From assembly GCF_000006445.2 (NCBI RefSeq), contig NC_006048.2, positions 434,001 through 498,000 of the forward strand: DNA of 64,000 bases, in the 5' to 3' direction. Under the pieces are notes generated by a model, which was given only the letters and a program-made list of their open reading frames with translations, did no database searches and had not been told where the DNA came from. Source of the DNA: Debaryomyces hansenii CBS767. Taxonomy: Eukaryota > Ascomycota > Pichiomycetes > Serinales > Debaryomycetaceae. Shown one piece after another: positions 20,511 through 30,785 of the stretch. How positions within the stretch are numbered: position 1 is the stretch's first letter; each line of letters opens with the position of its first letter. A program made the translations under genes and the position numbers.

Positions 20511-21060
20511 GAATAATTTTGCGTGTTGTGATAATGAATACCCATAAACCTATGATAAAATAATATTATCATCATTAATGGAAACAACGCGTCAAAATAC
20601 GGAAATGTCGCGTGGAACATCATCTATATTTTATTCTAAGTGAATTCAAATACTAATCTTCACATATTCATTTGACCAAAATCTTTGAAGTTATGAAGAC
20701 CAGAAGACGGATTAGGTGACAAATGATCATTTTTCAAGCTTTTACTTATCAGTCTTTTATTTTTAGTGAAATTATCATTTCATGAACAAAGCGCATTTCC
20801 GTTGAGCACTCCATCCATCACTATCCCTAGTTCAAGATGATCAAATTTATGTATATTTATCAAGCATGTACTGTCATATTTTAATTCCTATAAAGTATTA
20901 TACATAAAAGTGTAATGTATAAGTTTATCTGCGTATAAGTGGTTGGCTGCAAAAATCAACAGAAGCCACAAACATATTGATAAAAGCTACGAAGCAGCCT
21001 AAAATATGGAAAACATACAAATTTGATATTTATCAGTTGCTATCGTTTTTATCATATAGA
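20511..21060. other. Divergent promoter region CSM3 / HVA22-like
   Basis: About 550 AT-rich bases. It contains the MCB box listed separately and, near 21060, an open but ATG-less stretch continuous with the HVA22-like frame from 20923. No RNA gene seen. Confidence 0.6.
20587..20592. promoter_or_regulatory. MCB box (ACGCGT) upstream of CSM3
   Basis: Perfect ACGCGT, followed by TC, 77 bases upstream of the CSM3 start. A second CGCG core (TCGCGTGG) lies about 20 bases farther. MCB elements recruit MBF to switch on replication genes at G1/S in budding yeasts, which fits a fork-protection gene. Confidence 0.65.
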
Positions 21061-22101
21061 ATGCTCTATTCGCTAATATCTAATCTTCTTTGCTTTATAT
21101 GGCCACTATTTTTAACACTTAAACTGTTGAGTGGAGAGTATTGCAAGAAACGTACCGTTGATGGCAAAAATAGCGACCAAATTAAATTTTTACTTAACTA
21201 TTGGATATGTTTTATTATTGTGGATTATATAGAAAGGCTGGTGTTATATAATGCTATATTTTGGCCTTGTTTTGGATTCGGCTTCTTGCCAGAACTTTTT
21301 TCTTGCTCGATAAAGCTTTGGTTATTTTACAATCATGGATGCTTGGTAATAAACTATTGTTATCTCAACCAGTTTTTGAGGAAGGTTACTTGTGAATTAG
21401 AAGCTGTTGACCCCTTGGAAGTTTTTGAGGTGAATTTGGTAAACCCTGTGATGAAGACTTTATTGACAGAAAATCATCTTGCTCCTTTGAAATTGCTATC
21501 AAGTATGAAGATTGGGACTATAAGCTGGACCGTTGGTCGAATAGTTGAATTTTGCCAGTGCTTTGTTAAGTCCGCTGACCAATCCTTCTTGCAGTTTTCC
21601 CTAGATTATATTTGTTATATGGATTCTAAGCAGGAACTTGAAAAGCATTTCGAGATAACAAAAAGGTTCCTTGCTTCAGTAATATCCTTTATTCAATACC
21701 AATTCATTCGCTTGAACGTACAAGACGAGGAATCCTTACCAAAAATAGTACAGTTACTATTAATACCAAATGTTCAACAAAATGTTCCGTTGCACCATAC
21801 TCCGAAATTCGAATCACATAATGATAGAATCGAACCAGTTCGTATGGATCTGAAGGGTACAAAAGCTAATGATACGCTCGAGCCAGAGCTAGAATATCAA
21901 TCAAAAAGTAGTATCTCAGACCAAAAGTATTCAATCAATAATAAATTGCTACCGAGATATGTTGGGAATTGTCAGTTCACAACTTATTCTAAGCGAAAGC
22001 TGCAGAGAACAAGCTCTAAACCGAAATATCTCGATAATGCAATATCTGGATATGTAACAACAACAATTTCCAACCCTTTTCAATTTAGGAAGTTTAGGTA
22101 G
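21061..22101 (+). CDS. TB2/DP1/HVA22 (REEP/Yop1)-like membrane protein
   Basis: A 346-residue protein whose N-terminal 110 residues fit the HVA22/REEP pattern of ER-shaping proteins: WPLFLTLKLL, a cytosolic loop, LLNYWICFIIVDYIERLV, then GFLPELFSCSIKLWLFYNHG. This corresponds to the Yop1 order of hydrophobic hairpin, TYW block, and PFYW-LK block. The remaining two thirds are unrecognised, with a basic Ser-rich C-terminus. It is much longer than Yop1 (180), so it is not a simple ortholog. The open frame extends upstream to 20923 without an ATG; 21061 is the first ATG, but a missed 5' exon is possible because the first hydrophobic stretch starts immediately. Confidence 0.7.
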   Translation: MLYSLISNLLCFIWPLFLTLKLLSGEYCKKRTVDGKNSDQIKFLLNYWICFIIVDYIERLVLYNAIFWPCFGFGFLPELFSCSIKLWLFYNHGCLVINYCYLNQFLRKVTCELEAVDPLEVFEVNLVNPVMKTLLTENHLAPLKLLSSMKIGTISWTVGRIVEFCQCFVKSADQSFLQFSLDYICYMDSKQELEKHFEITKRFLASVISFIQYQFIRLNVQDEESLPKIVQLLLIPNVQQNVPLHHTPKFESHNDRIEPVRMDLKGTKANDTLEPELEYQSKSSISDQKYSINNKLLPRYVGNCQFTTYSKRKLQRTSSKPKYLDNAISGYVTTTISNPFQFRKFR

Positions 22102-22258
22102 TATTTTATAGTCTATCCAATTTTTAAAAACCAAATGAATGGGATCTGAAAAAAGTTGATCATTATGGAATTTGCAATCAATTTCACTAATCTCATGTGC
22201 GATATAAAAAAATTTATCTTCAAATATCATAAATAGTTGTAATATTTCTACTAAATAA

Positions 22259-23365
22259 ATGTATTTTACAGAATATTTGCCTAGAATAAATTCTATATCG
22301 GTAATAGTTGAGAATAATGATCCAATAGGCAACTTAATAGATATAAGACTAAGTAGTAGAGATCAAGTCTTGATTAAGTTCCACGATAATGAAATATCAG
22401 TAAATTTACCAGTAAAAATAAAGAGAGATGATAAAATACGAATAGCAAATGCAAATCAAACAGCCGACTACTTGCAATTAACTATTGCCTTAACACCACA
22501 TGATTCAAATGATGTGTCAGAAAAAACTGAATCATTCATGGATTTTTCCTCATCAAATTTGGTTCAGAAATGGTCATGTAAAGATTTGAAAACTAAAACT
22601 CCACAGACTGACAATAAGAACAATTTTAAACTCACTTGCCTAAAATGTTCCCATGCAATAATTGATTCTAAGGAGTATGATAGATTTTTTGACATGCCGT
22701 CTGAATTGTGGTCAGAGATGATGGAATTTTGGCACTGTCATAAGCCGGCGGAGGACCCTAATGAAAAAGATTCCCATCGAAATTATAATGGTAATCTCAA
22801 GCCTGGCGATAATGATGTTATAATTGGAAGCTCTTACTTTTTGATAAACAAATCTAAACAGCTCGAGATTTCAGATCAAGACGTGAAATGTGGATTGTGC
22901 AAATATAATTTGGGAATTTTAGACAATTCTACCTTGAAACTTTTTAAGTGGAACTTAGCATTGAAATATAAAGAAAATATAGAGACGTTCCCTTCTTATA
23001 TCTACGTTTATAACTTAATCGTTGATAAGATAAATTTATCTGCCATTAGAAAATTTAATGTGACATCAGAATCAAGGCAGGATTACATGTTCATCTGGAT
23101 AATGAATATTGGGGTAGATGTATCAACTGAAAACTTCGTTTTGAATAATTCTATGAAAGTATTCTATTATCATGATGATATCAGAGGCATTTCAAAAGAT
23201 GATGAAAGTATAGAATCCGTAGTTTTACAGGATGATGTATTTAATGACTTCCTGAAACAGTTATCTAAAATAAATAATTTCATACCAAACTTGAAGAAGA
23301 CAATGACCTTGAAACTAGATGAAGAAGTAAAAATATTTAACGTAAGCTTTATAACAGGCTTCTAA
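22259..23365 (+). CDS. IPA1: Ipa1/UBE3D-like HECT-type ubiquitin ligase family protein
   Basis: Homolog of yeast Ipa1, needed for pre-mRNA cleavage and polyadenylation, and of human UBE3D, an E2-binding ubiquitin ligase-like protein. The 368-residue protein has the family zinc-ligand pattern: CLKC (Cys127, Cys130), then DMPSELWSEMMEFWHCH (Cys160, His161), then CGLC (Cys211, Cys214). The S. cerevisiae gene is YJR141W, next to YJR142W, PMT4 and HIR3, all of which are in this window. Convergent with PPX1, 39 bases apart. Confidence 0.88.
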   Translation: MYFTEYLPRINSISVIVENNDPIGNLIDIRLSSRDQVLIKFHDNEISVNLPVKIKRDDKIRIANANQTADYLQLTIALTPHDSNDVSEKTESFMDFSSSNLVQKWSCKDLKTKTPQTDNKNNFKLTCLKCSHAIIDSKEYDRFFDMPSELWSEMMEFWHCHKPAEDPNEKDSHRNYNGNLKPGDNDVIIGSSYFLINKSKQLEISDQDVKCGLCKYNLGILDNSTLKLFKWNLALKYKENIETFPSYIYVYNLIVDKINLSAIRKFNVTSESRQDYMFIWIMNIGVDVSTENFVLNNSMKVFYYHDDIRGISKDDESIESVVLQDDVFNDFLKQLSKINNFIPNLKKTMTLKLDEEVKIFNVSFITGF

Positions 23366-23404
23366 TCTAAATAAACCAAAGAACACAATCACAATATTTT
23401 ATAC

Positions 23405-24643
23405 CTAGTTATTCTCAAGAATATCCTTAATAACAGGAACTATTTGCTTTCTTGAAGCTGCTGTGTTGTTTTGATTGTAGATCTTAAATGTTTGACCTTT
23501 TCCCAAGTCAGCGAGATAACTGTTAAGATTTTCAAGCTTGTATATATCGGAATCTAATTTCAATTCATCGTTAGCTAAATTCGCTAATTGCAACAAAATA
23601 TCTTTACGTGGATTGCTTGAGTTGAAAGCATAACTGAACTCTCTTGTGTATTGATCATTTTCTTGTCTAGTATAGGAAGTCGTCATGATTAAAAGATCTA
23701 AATTAAAATCCTTCATGATTTCATTGAAAGTTTCTGATATTTCTTGCATAGAATAGTTTGACAATAACCAATAGAAAGATTTACCAATTGAGCTAAATCC
23801 AACCACTGTAGACACATTACATCTGGAGGTGAATTTGAATTGTTTATAATCTTTTTTTAAAATATCATAAAACTTGAAACCTTTCATATCCTTTTTAGCT
23901 ACTTTTATTTGCTTATAATATCCCTTAAGTAATTTTTCAATATTATCAGTGCTTTGGCAAGCATAGTTTCCTAACCCTTTGAGTAAAATTTCATTCTTTT
24001 GTAAAATATTTTGATATTCTTTAAATGCGATAACATCACCTTCTTCAACCTTCTGGCTCATATTTGACGTATCAATTAGTAAAGATCCTAATAACAAAGG
24101 AACAATTTCATTATCTTTTTCGTAGAAGATATCTTTATTACTAAATTGGTCATACCAATAATTAAAGACTAACGCAGAACAAGACCCATTACTATGTATT
24201 ATTCTTGGGTTAGCATTTAAAAATACTGATTCGTCCTGGTGGTGGTCTATAATCCCAACAATATCTAGCTTTCCTTTAGAAAGATAGTCAGTGAATACAT
24301 CCCCTTGGATGTTACAGTGATCAACTAACGTTAATTCAATAGGAACATCGGAAGCAGTTATTCTTTTGAAATCTTCAATGAAATATAAGCTATCCTCAGT
24401 TATTGAATAGGAATCCAATAAGGTAACAATGTCCCTCCGTAACTTAAAGTCAGTTCTGGATATATTAATTAACGGGATTAACAAGGATTCGTCCTTCTTA
24501 TAATTGAAATATGCAAAACTAATGGCACTAATTACTGAATCTAAATCAGCCGATTGATTACCAGTAACAAATCTTAACGGGGACTTAATTGAGTTGGTCT
24601 CTAATTGCTTCTTTAGAGTGACTAAATACGATCTTACTGACAT
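23405..24643 (-). CDS. PPX1: Exopolyphosphatase (DHH family)
   Basis: Releases orthophosphate from the ends of polyphosphate chains in the cytosol. The 412 residues match S. cerevisiae Ppx1 (397). Metal-binding motifs are intact: GNQSADLDSVISA (Asp33, Asp35), LVDHCN (Asp108, His109) and the signature IIDHHQDESV (Asp133, His134, His135). A DHHA2 domain makes up the C-terminal half. In S. cerevisiae it is YHR201C, adjacent to RPN10; here a few genes separate them. Confidence 0.96.
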   Translation of the reverse strand: MSVRSYLVTLKKQLETNSIKSPLRFVTGNQSADLDSVISAISFAYFNYKKDESLLIPLINISRTDFKLRRDIVTLLDSYSITEDSLYFIEDFKRITASDVPIELTLVDHCNIQGDVFTDYLSKGKLDIVGIIDHHQDESVFLNANPRIIHSNGSCSALVFNYWYDQFSNKDIFYEKDNEIVPLLLGSLLIDTSNMSQKVEEGDVIAFKEYQNILQKNEILLKGLGNYACQSTDNIEKLLKGYYKQIKVAKKDMKGFKFYDILKKDYKQFKFTSRCNVSTVVGFSSIGKSFYWLLSNYSMQEISETFNEIMKDFNLDLLIMTTSYTRQENDQYTREFSYAFNSSNPRKDILLQLANLANDELKLDSDIYKLENLNSYLADLGKGQTFKIYNQNNTAASRKQIVPVIKDILENN

Positions 24644-24799
24644 TATTTTATCGTTTTTTGTATGTACCTATACTTTTACTTATGTTATTTACAAATTAAT
24701 AAAATATTTTTCGGATCTGTTTTTGAATTATTTTGATTATATTTAGCGTACCTAATTAATACGTAAAGTTTCATTAAGCACAGGAGATTTTCCGTGAGC

Positions 24800-27064
24800 T
24801 TATTTGGCATAATGTAATTTTATATCTAACCATTGTCTTCTTTTGACTTCTTCTACACTCAAAGAGATATCACCATAAGTCACAGGCCTGAAATAGAAGA
24901 AGAACCAAACTACGCCAACAGCACAAATACTAACAAATGCGGCCATTCTAATTTTCAAAACACCTTTTGGTTGACCAGTCTTTTTGTTACTATTATTAGA
25001 ACAAAGAAATTCAACAAGTCCACCCGAAAACAAGGCTGCAATCAAGTGTGCTGGTAAGTAATGATGCAAGAACTTCTGTCTATTCATTAGGAAAAATGGG
25101 AGGTAATGGGCACTCCAACCAATAAATAAAAATCCCAATGTGTTGTATAATCTTGATCTTGCCTTGTTGTTTAAAATATAAACATGACGACGGCGAGTTA
25201 CTTGATCAGCTAATAATAAACCGACGTAAATAGCAAGGAAGCCAACTTCTAACCAGAACCCTATAACATTACCTGTAAAGAAAATTTGTTTCCTCTCCTC
25301 ATTATCGTTCCAGAATGAGACACCGGAAAGCGCCAATGGCCAGGAGTCTGGCTGCGAGGCGAATGGGTGTTGAGAGGATAAAATGTTGTTATGATGAAAC
25401 ATTAACAATTGTAATTCCCACCATTTCTTCAAAAATGGGATCTTTCTAATAACCTTAGGAACATATTCTGCTCTTTTGTCATCTTCTTTTAAGTTCACAA
25501 TTTCATCGAAGGTCCAGATGTTACTTCTATCTTGAACTTTCTTATTACCACTGACTTCCTGGTGACCGAATCCCCATTCAGGTAATAATTCATCATCATG
25601 TGTCCACATTGCAACCACTGTATCGACATGGATAACCTTTAAGGGGATGGCTTTTGTTCTGACAAGTTTTCTCTTGTTCTTATCATTACCGGATTCAGAA
25701 AGACGTAATCTAAATAAGGTCTCATTATAATGGTCAGCATTAGCATCATCATCATAAGCGATAGTAAACTCTTCATTGGTTGGCTTCAAAGGTGACGCTA
25801 CGTCATGGGATAATAAATAACCCCCAGTTCCCACATGTCTAAATCTTACAATGTCGTTCGTATACACAGCCTTTCCTTCGGCATCAGCATCATTAGGAGG
25901 TAAAATTTCCCAGTGGTTATTGATATCTGAAGACTCTTTGTTTTCAGAATCAAAGACACAGGTAACTTGTTGGGTATTCGAGGATACTCTACCATCTTCA
26001 TAACGTAAAGGGTAATCAAAGAGGTGCGAATGCAAGAATGCATCCGTTTCTTTATGTTTAATCGATATGATGTCATTATAATGAACGTCCTTAGCATGTC
26101 TAGCCATTGGTGACTCAAGCAATGATTCCTGAAATTCGGATGACATAAACGAATCACCTGGACCAGATTTAACCAATATCGCAAAATGCAAATAAAACCA
26201 GAATAAGTAAATCATGAAAGGAACAATAATCAAGGCCCATAATCTAGCAAAAAAGTGCTTCGATAAGTCTGTCAATGTTAAGCCTCTCTTGAAATCCAAT
26301 AAATACCACAATTCATAAAGAACACCAATACCAATAGTGACATATGTGAAAACACCTACATATTTGGTTGATATGACACAAGATAAGAAGACCCCGGTCA
26401 ATGACAACCATGTCCACCATTTCCTACTGAAGGGTACTTTACGGTAGGTAATGAATCTAGTATACGCAAAAATTGTCAAGGCGACACTTAAAATCAAGGT
26501 AGCATCTAACAAGATCAATCTAGATTCTGCGACGTGAGCATTATCAAAACAAACTAATAAACTTGAAAAAAGACAGGCAGGAACAGAGTATCCCAAGTTC
26601 TTCATGGTTAAGAACATAACAGGTACAACCGCGGCACCTTGGATAGCCAGGAAAGATCTGTAAGCAACATATGGAACATTATGTTCAATATAATTGTCAC
26701 CAATATTTTCAAATTTGAAATTTCCATCATAACCGACAAGATAGCCAACAAATGCGATCAATAACTTCGCAAAAGGAGGGTGTAAATCAAAAAAGTAGGT
26801 TCTTTCCAAGTAATATGAAGCAAACTTTCCAAAATGGACTTCGTCAAATACAACTTTGGCAGGTGTATCAATTTTAGAAAATCTAGTATAAATGGCACAA
26901 AGTGTCACAATAATCAATGCTATGTAATACTTTCTTTCTGGCTCTTTTGGGGTTTCCGAATCTTCATTATAAGCTTTTAGTTTATTTAAATCATCATCAA
27001 CGATTGAGCTAGTTGGAGGTGTTGCAGACTTTTTTCCTCCTCTTTTTCTGACTGCCTGAGACAT
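24800..27064 (-). CDS. PMT4: Dolichyl-phosphate-mannose--protein mannosyltransferase Pmt4
   Basis: ER O-mannosyltransferase that acts as a homodimer, mainly on membrane-anchored substrates. The 754 residues match the family. Loop 1 has VVFDEVHFGKFASYYLERTY (acidic pair Asp74, Glu75) and HPPFAKLLIAFVGYLVGYDG. The MIR region lies near 330-510 (AFLHSHLFDYPLRYEDGRVS, LLSHDVASPLKPTNEE). The C-terminus has FLMNRQKFLHHYLPAHLIAA and ends in the Pmt4-typical GDISLSVEEVKRRQWLDIKL. These blocks separate it from Pmt1 and Pmt2. In S. cerevisiae it is YJR143C, beside YJR142W and IPA1 as here. Confidence 0.97.
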   Translation of the reverse strand: MSQAVRKRGGKKSATPPTSSIVDDDLNKLKAYNEDSETPKEPERKYYIALIIVTLCAIYTRFSKIDTPAKVVFDEVHFGKFASYYLERTYFFDLHPPFAKLLIAFVGYLVGYDGNFKFENIGDNYIEHNVPYVAYRSFLAIQGAAVVPVMFLTMKNLGYSVPACLFSSLLVCFDNAHVAESRLILLDATLILSVALTIFAYTRFITYRKVPFSRKWWTWLSLTGVFLSCVISTKYVGVFTYVTIGIGVLYELWYLLDFKRGLTLTDLSKHFFARLWALIIVPFMIYLFWFYLHFAILVKSGPGDSFMSSEFQESLLESPMARHAKDVHYNDIISIKHKETDAFLHSHLFDYPLRYEDGRVSSNTQQVTCVFDSENKESSDINNHWEILPPNDADAEGKAVYTNDIVRFRHVGTGGYLLSHDVASPLKPTNEEFTIAYDDDANADHYNETLFRLRLSESGNDKNKRKLVRTKAIPLKVIHVDTVVAMWTHDDELLPEWGFGHQEVSGNKKVQDRSNIWTFDEIVNLKEDDKRAEYVPKVIRKIPFLKKWWELQLLMFHHNNILSSQHPFASQPDSWPLALSGVSFWNDNEERKQIFFTGNVIGFWLEVGFLAIYVGLLLADQVTRRRHVYILNNKARSRLYNTLGFLFIGWSAHYLPFFLMNRQKFLHHYLPAHLIAALFSGGLVEFLCSNNSNKKTGQPKGVLKIRMAAFVSICAVGVVWFFFYFRPVTYGDISLSVEEVKRRQWLDIKLHYAK

Positions 27065-27316
27065 ATTTAAACTTTATACTCAATTGACCTAGATATCAAG
27101 TCTGTACTTCTATGAACGCAATGAAATCTAGTAAACAAATGTAGTGGGTTTACTGAATGAAAGATATCTTTTTGACTGATTGTCACGATAAAATAACACG
27201 TTGTAAAGTTATACAATTTATATACAGGATACTTTTTCAAATGCACTTAAAGCCTTGTTAAATAGACCATAAACACGTACTTTCATATCATATATTAAAT
27301 GGGATTAAATACTATC

Positions 27317-30300
27317 TCACATGTGCTTCTTAGACCTCTTTTGGATACCTCCTCTACCTCTCACAATTGGTGTTACAGCAGTTTGTGATGGGAAATGAGA
27401 GCTGGAAACATAATTTTGATGCAATGGGACGTGATCCGGTTGGCCACTATACATACCTTCAACAGATGTAGGTGTCTCTCTTCCTTTTGATTCTAGTTCG
27501 TAAGACTCTTGCGATGCATTATTTCGAGCCTGTGGAATGCCCAGGTCATAAGACTTATCACTCATGGCCTTTGTAGCATCGTTATATTTGGTATTATTGA
27601 TTTCAATAGGCTTAGATGTAGAAAACTGGGCGATCCTGGAATTCTTTTCATCCAATAATCCTTCATATTTGAGAATTATAGCTGCCAATTCTTGAATTCG
27701 TCTTTCATATTGGGAGGTAAAAGTGCTTATGTTCTTGGTTAAATCACCTTTAGAAGAAGAAAGTTTAGATTCATACGATTTTATTGCTGCATCATACAAA
27801 TCCTGTGCCTTTATTAATTCTTGGGAAATCTTCAAATTTTTATCGTTAAGCATTAATATATCATTTTTTAAATTGTAAATTTGCTTTTCTTGTTCGCTTA
27901 GGTTGAAAGTCGAGCTAGTTTGAGTTTCATCAAGGTGTTTTGTTTCCTTCAGCGTATTCTTCTCTGTCACAAGTTTTATTTCTTGGTTCAATGTCTCGTT
28001 CATTTGCTCTAACTCACTCAATTTAGTTTTTAGCCTGTTAACTTCAAACTCTTTTTCAGGTAAAACCACTTGAATGGAATGGCTCAAATTGCTACCCAAT
28101 AATTGTTGTTCAGTTGTGGCATTTTTTAAGTCTGTTTTCAACTTATAGTTTTCATTTTCGAGGTCTTTAATTTTACTAAATAAAATAGAATTTTCATCCT
28201 TAAACTTGGACCTTGATTCTGTCAATTGTAGCTTCAATTCTTTTAAAGTTTCCGTAAGTGTATTATACCCTAGTTTCAAACTATCGATTTTTAATGTATT
28301 ATTCTTGTGCTCAATAGATTGGTCATGCTGACGAGTTTGTTTTGAAAGCTTATTCAATTTTAGTTTAAGTTTGATATAGTGAGTTTTGTTTAAATCTCGC
28401 ATATAATTTGAAAACTCTAATTCATTTTTCATGAGTAGCAACTCTCGATGATAGTATTCAAGTGCTGTTCCATGTTGAAATTTATTATTAGTGATATTAT
28501 TATCTTGGACTTGGCTTGAGTCTAAAGTAGTCACATTAGATATTGTTCCAGAAATTGATTTTCTATGAACAGATGTCGTCTCTAATGATGTTATTGGGGA
28601 AGTAATAGGCCTTTGAAGTAATTCATTTTTTACTTTCTCATTTGGAGAATTTGGGTTCTTTGATTGATCTCTAGCTGGCACGTTTGAATCAATTTTAGGG
28701 TCACTTGATTTAGGTGAAAAGAGGTAAAGTTTCTCATGAGCTGAAAACATATCACTTAGCAGTTGGTTCGATTCAAATCGGTCATACTGTTTTGATTCTT
28801 GTGAACCATCAACATCTAGATCAAATCTATTATAAGCACCAAGATCACTGTCAGGAGGTGTGTATTCATTTTCATTTTCATTTATTTGATGTTCTTCCTT
28901 TAAACCTTTATCAAACTTCACATCCTTAAATTTGATATCAGATATGCTACTCTTCCTCTCGCCAATCTGGTTCGATAATTTACTATTAAGATGCTGTAAC
29001 GAAATTGGTAACTTCTGCAAAGTAATATCCTTCAAATTCAAATAAGTAGGTGTTGCAAATGATGATTTTCGCGATACATGACGTGAATTTGATAGGGAGC
29101 CGGCATTTGATTCACCTGTACCCGTATATATAAATCCAAATTGATTGTTGTTATTGTTATTAGTATTAGTATTCGTATCCGATGAAGGTTTATCCCATGA
29201 TGATCTAGCAAGTTCTTCATGACCATGAACTGCGTTAATCACCAAATGTGGATTAAAACTTAAGCATTCTAATGATATTTCTTCAGAGCGAAGATCATTG
29301 TCAGTTGTCTCTTTCAATAGCCATAACAAAGGATTTTCTAGTTCATTCTGTAATGTTAACTTATCGTATTGAAGAAAGTTGGGATGAAAGGAAAAAGATC
29401 TCAAGAACTCTCTTGTGGTATCAATTACATCGAGCTCTAAATTTCTTTCACGAGGTGACCCTTTATCTTCCATAATTGAACTAAGCAATTTGATTTTGAA
29501 TATTTCTGTAGGACGGTTTATCAAAAAGTTGAAGGGAGACTGACAAAACTTGCTTAAATTTAACGGGAAGAGTCCATATAATAATGTAATAAAATGCAGA
29601 ACGTCTAGTTCAATCTTAGAATTAGTTAATGCGACATCATTTAATGAATCTGCTTCTGCCAAATCCCAAAGCTTGAAGTTTTCATCAAGCGATTTGGATA
29701 AGTAATCAGTCCTATTCGGTATATGTCTATTAAACAGCTCCCAATTTGCTAGTCGGATATAAATTACTAACAAGTCAGGAAAAGATTTTACCATCTTATT
29801 GCAAACTTGTGGAATTAACATAACAAGTAACGACAATGAAACAAGAAGAATGCTTTCATTATAGTCATATAATAAACTTCTGAGTACATTATAAAAAAGG
29901 TCTGTGTCGACTATTTGATAAACTTGCAACGTGTGAGAAGAAACTAGTCTTAGCAATAACGTCAACATGTCTAGTCTTTCAGACGATGTTTTAAAGTACC
30001 TATTGATCAAGCTGAAATATTCTTTGGTTTTTTTAAGTCCATACTCATGAAGTAAATCTTCACAATTCTTTTTCATGTATCGTATTCTTTCGTAATAAAG
30101 CTGACTATCACTATTTTCTTTTGGTAAATGCAAACCTATGACATCGTACCGTTCATCACTTTGGCCGATATACAATTGTATAATAGTATCCATGACAATT
30201 AATGCTATCTGGTCACGCCTTTCTATTAATAATGGATCTTTTGACGGTATAGTTTTCATAGATAGTTGACGAATAAATTCTCGAGACTTCAATACAAGCT

Positions 30301-30652
30301 GTATATCGTATCCAGCACTGTCTACGGCTGGTTTGAGGTATGTCTTACTCCAAAGTTTTATCTCATTATCTATCAAAATTGGCAGAAGCTGTATCAAAAT
30401 CTCCAAGAACAATATTTCCCTAGGTAAGTTCGAAGCAGGTTTAATATATCCGTTATAAATACGGAATAACTCGCCATTTATATCTATCGACTGTTTTATG
30501 CTTTGTAAATCATTATGCTTTTCATTAAATAAACTTATCACTTCAAAAAGTTCAGATTCTTCTGAACTTATTTTATCTACGTTAGCATTATCTTTCCAAT
30601 GATCAGCCACATTATTAAGCGCTCTGATAAGGGATCTAGACGACCCATTCAT
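27317..30652 (-). CDS. TSC1: Hamartin (TSC1) homolog
   Basis: Scaffold of the TSC complex that, with the GAP Tsc2, restrains Rheb-TORC1 signalling and affects amino-acid uptake in fission yeast. The 1111-residue protein begins with an all-helical hamartin domain (about 1-470), including RLDMLTLLLRLVSSHTLQVY, a run of hydrophobic repeats ending LVMLIPQV, ANWELF and ITLLYGLFPLNLSKF. These parallel human hamartin (NTLTLLGHVV, LVLIMLLPMI, ASWNL, YGMYPCNF). A Ser/Asn-rich disordered middle follows, then a long coiled coil (about 730-1020). The gene is absent from S. cerevisiae. Divergent from the Nudix gene. Confidence 0.9.
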   Translation of the reverse strand: MNGSSRSLIRALNNVADHWKDNANVDKISSEESELFEVISLFNEKHNDLQSIKQSIDINGELFRIYNGYIKPASNLPREILFLEILIQLLPILIDNEIKLWSKTYLKPAVDSAGYDIQLVLKSREFIRQLSMKTIPSKDPLLIERRDQIALIVMDTIIQLYIGQSDERYDVIGLHLPKENSDSQLYYERIRYMKKNCEDLLHEYGLKKTKEYFSLINRYFKTSSERLDMLTLLLRLVSSHTLQVYQIVDTDLFYNVLRSLLYDYNESILLVSLSLLVMLIPQVCNKMVKSFPDLLVIYIRLANWELFNRHIPNRTDYLSKSLDENFKLWDLAEADSLNDVALTNSKIELDVLHFITLLYGLFPLNLSKFCQSPFNFLINRPTEIFKIKLLSSIMEDKGSPRERNLELDVIDTTREFLRSFSFHPNFLQYDKLTLQNELENPLLWLLKETTDNDLRSEEISLECLSFNPHLVINAVHGHEELARSSWDKPSSDTNTNTNNNNNNQFGFIYTGTGESNAGSLSNSRHVSRKSSFATPTYLNLKDITLQKLPISLQHLNSKLSNQIGERKSSISDIKFKDVKFDKGLKEEHQINENENEYTPPDSDLGAYNRFDLDVDGSQESKQYDRFESNQLLSDMFSAHEKLYLFSPKSSDPKIDSNVPARDQSKNPNSPNEKVKNELLQRPITSPITSLETTSVHRKSISGTISNVTTLDSSQVQDNNITNNKFQHGTALEYYHRELLLMKNELEFSNYMRDLNKTHYIKLKLKLNKLSKQTRQHDQSIEHKNNTLKIDSLKLGYNTLTETLKELKLQLTESRSKFKDENSILFSKIKDLENENYKLKTDLKNATTEQQLLGSNLSHSIQVVLPEKEFEVNRLKTKLSELEQMNETLNQEIKLVTEKNTLKETKHLDETQTSSTFNLSEQEKQIYNLKNDILMLNDKNLKISQELIKAQDLYDAAIKSYESKLSSSKGDLTKNISTFTSQYERRIQELAAIILKYEGLLDEKNSRIAQFSTSKPIEINNTKYNDATKAMSDKSYDLGIPQARNNASQESYELESKGRETPTSVEGMYSGQPDHVPLHQNYVSSSHFPSQTAVTPIVRGRGGIQKRSKKHM

Positions 30653-30785
30653 GTCTATTTAGGGACAAATCTAAGAATGCTATTTGCTGGAATATAGTAA
30701 AACTTTACAATAGAAAGTTTGATTTTGACAGATTTGAGAATGCGATAAACAAAATATATATATTTCAAGATTACTACTCTATAAG

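Noticed and set aside
20915..20932. Possible first exon for the HVA22-like gene (ATG followed by GTATAAGT)
   Set aside because: No branch sequence or acceptor in the right phase could be found, so I kept the ATG at 21061.
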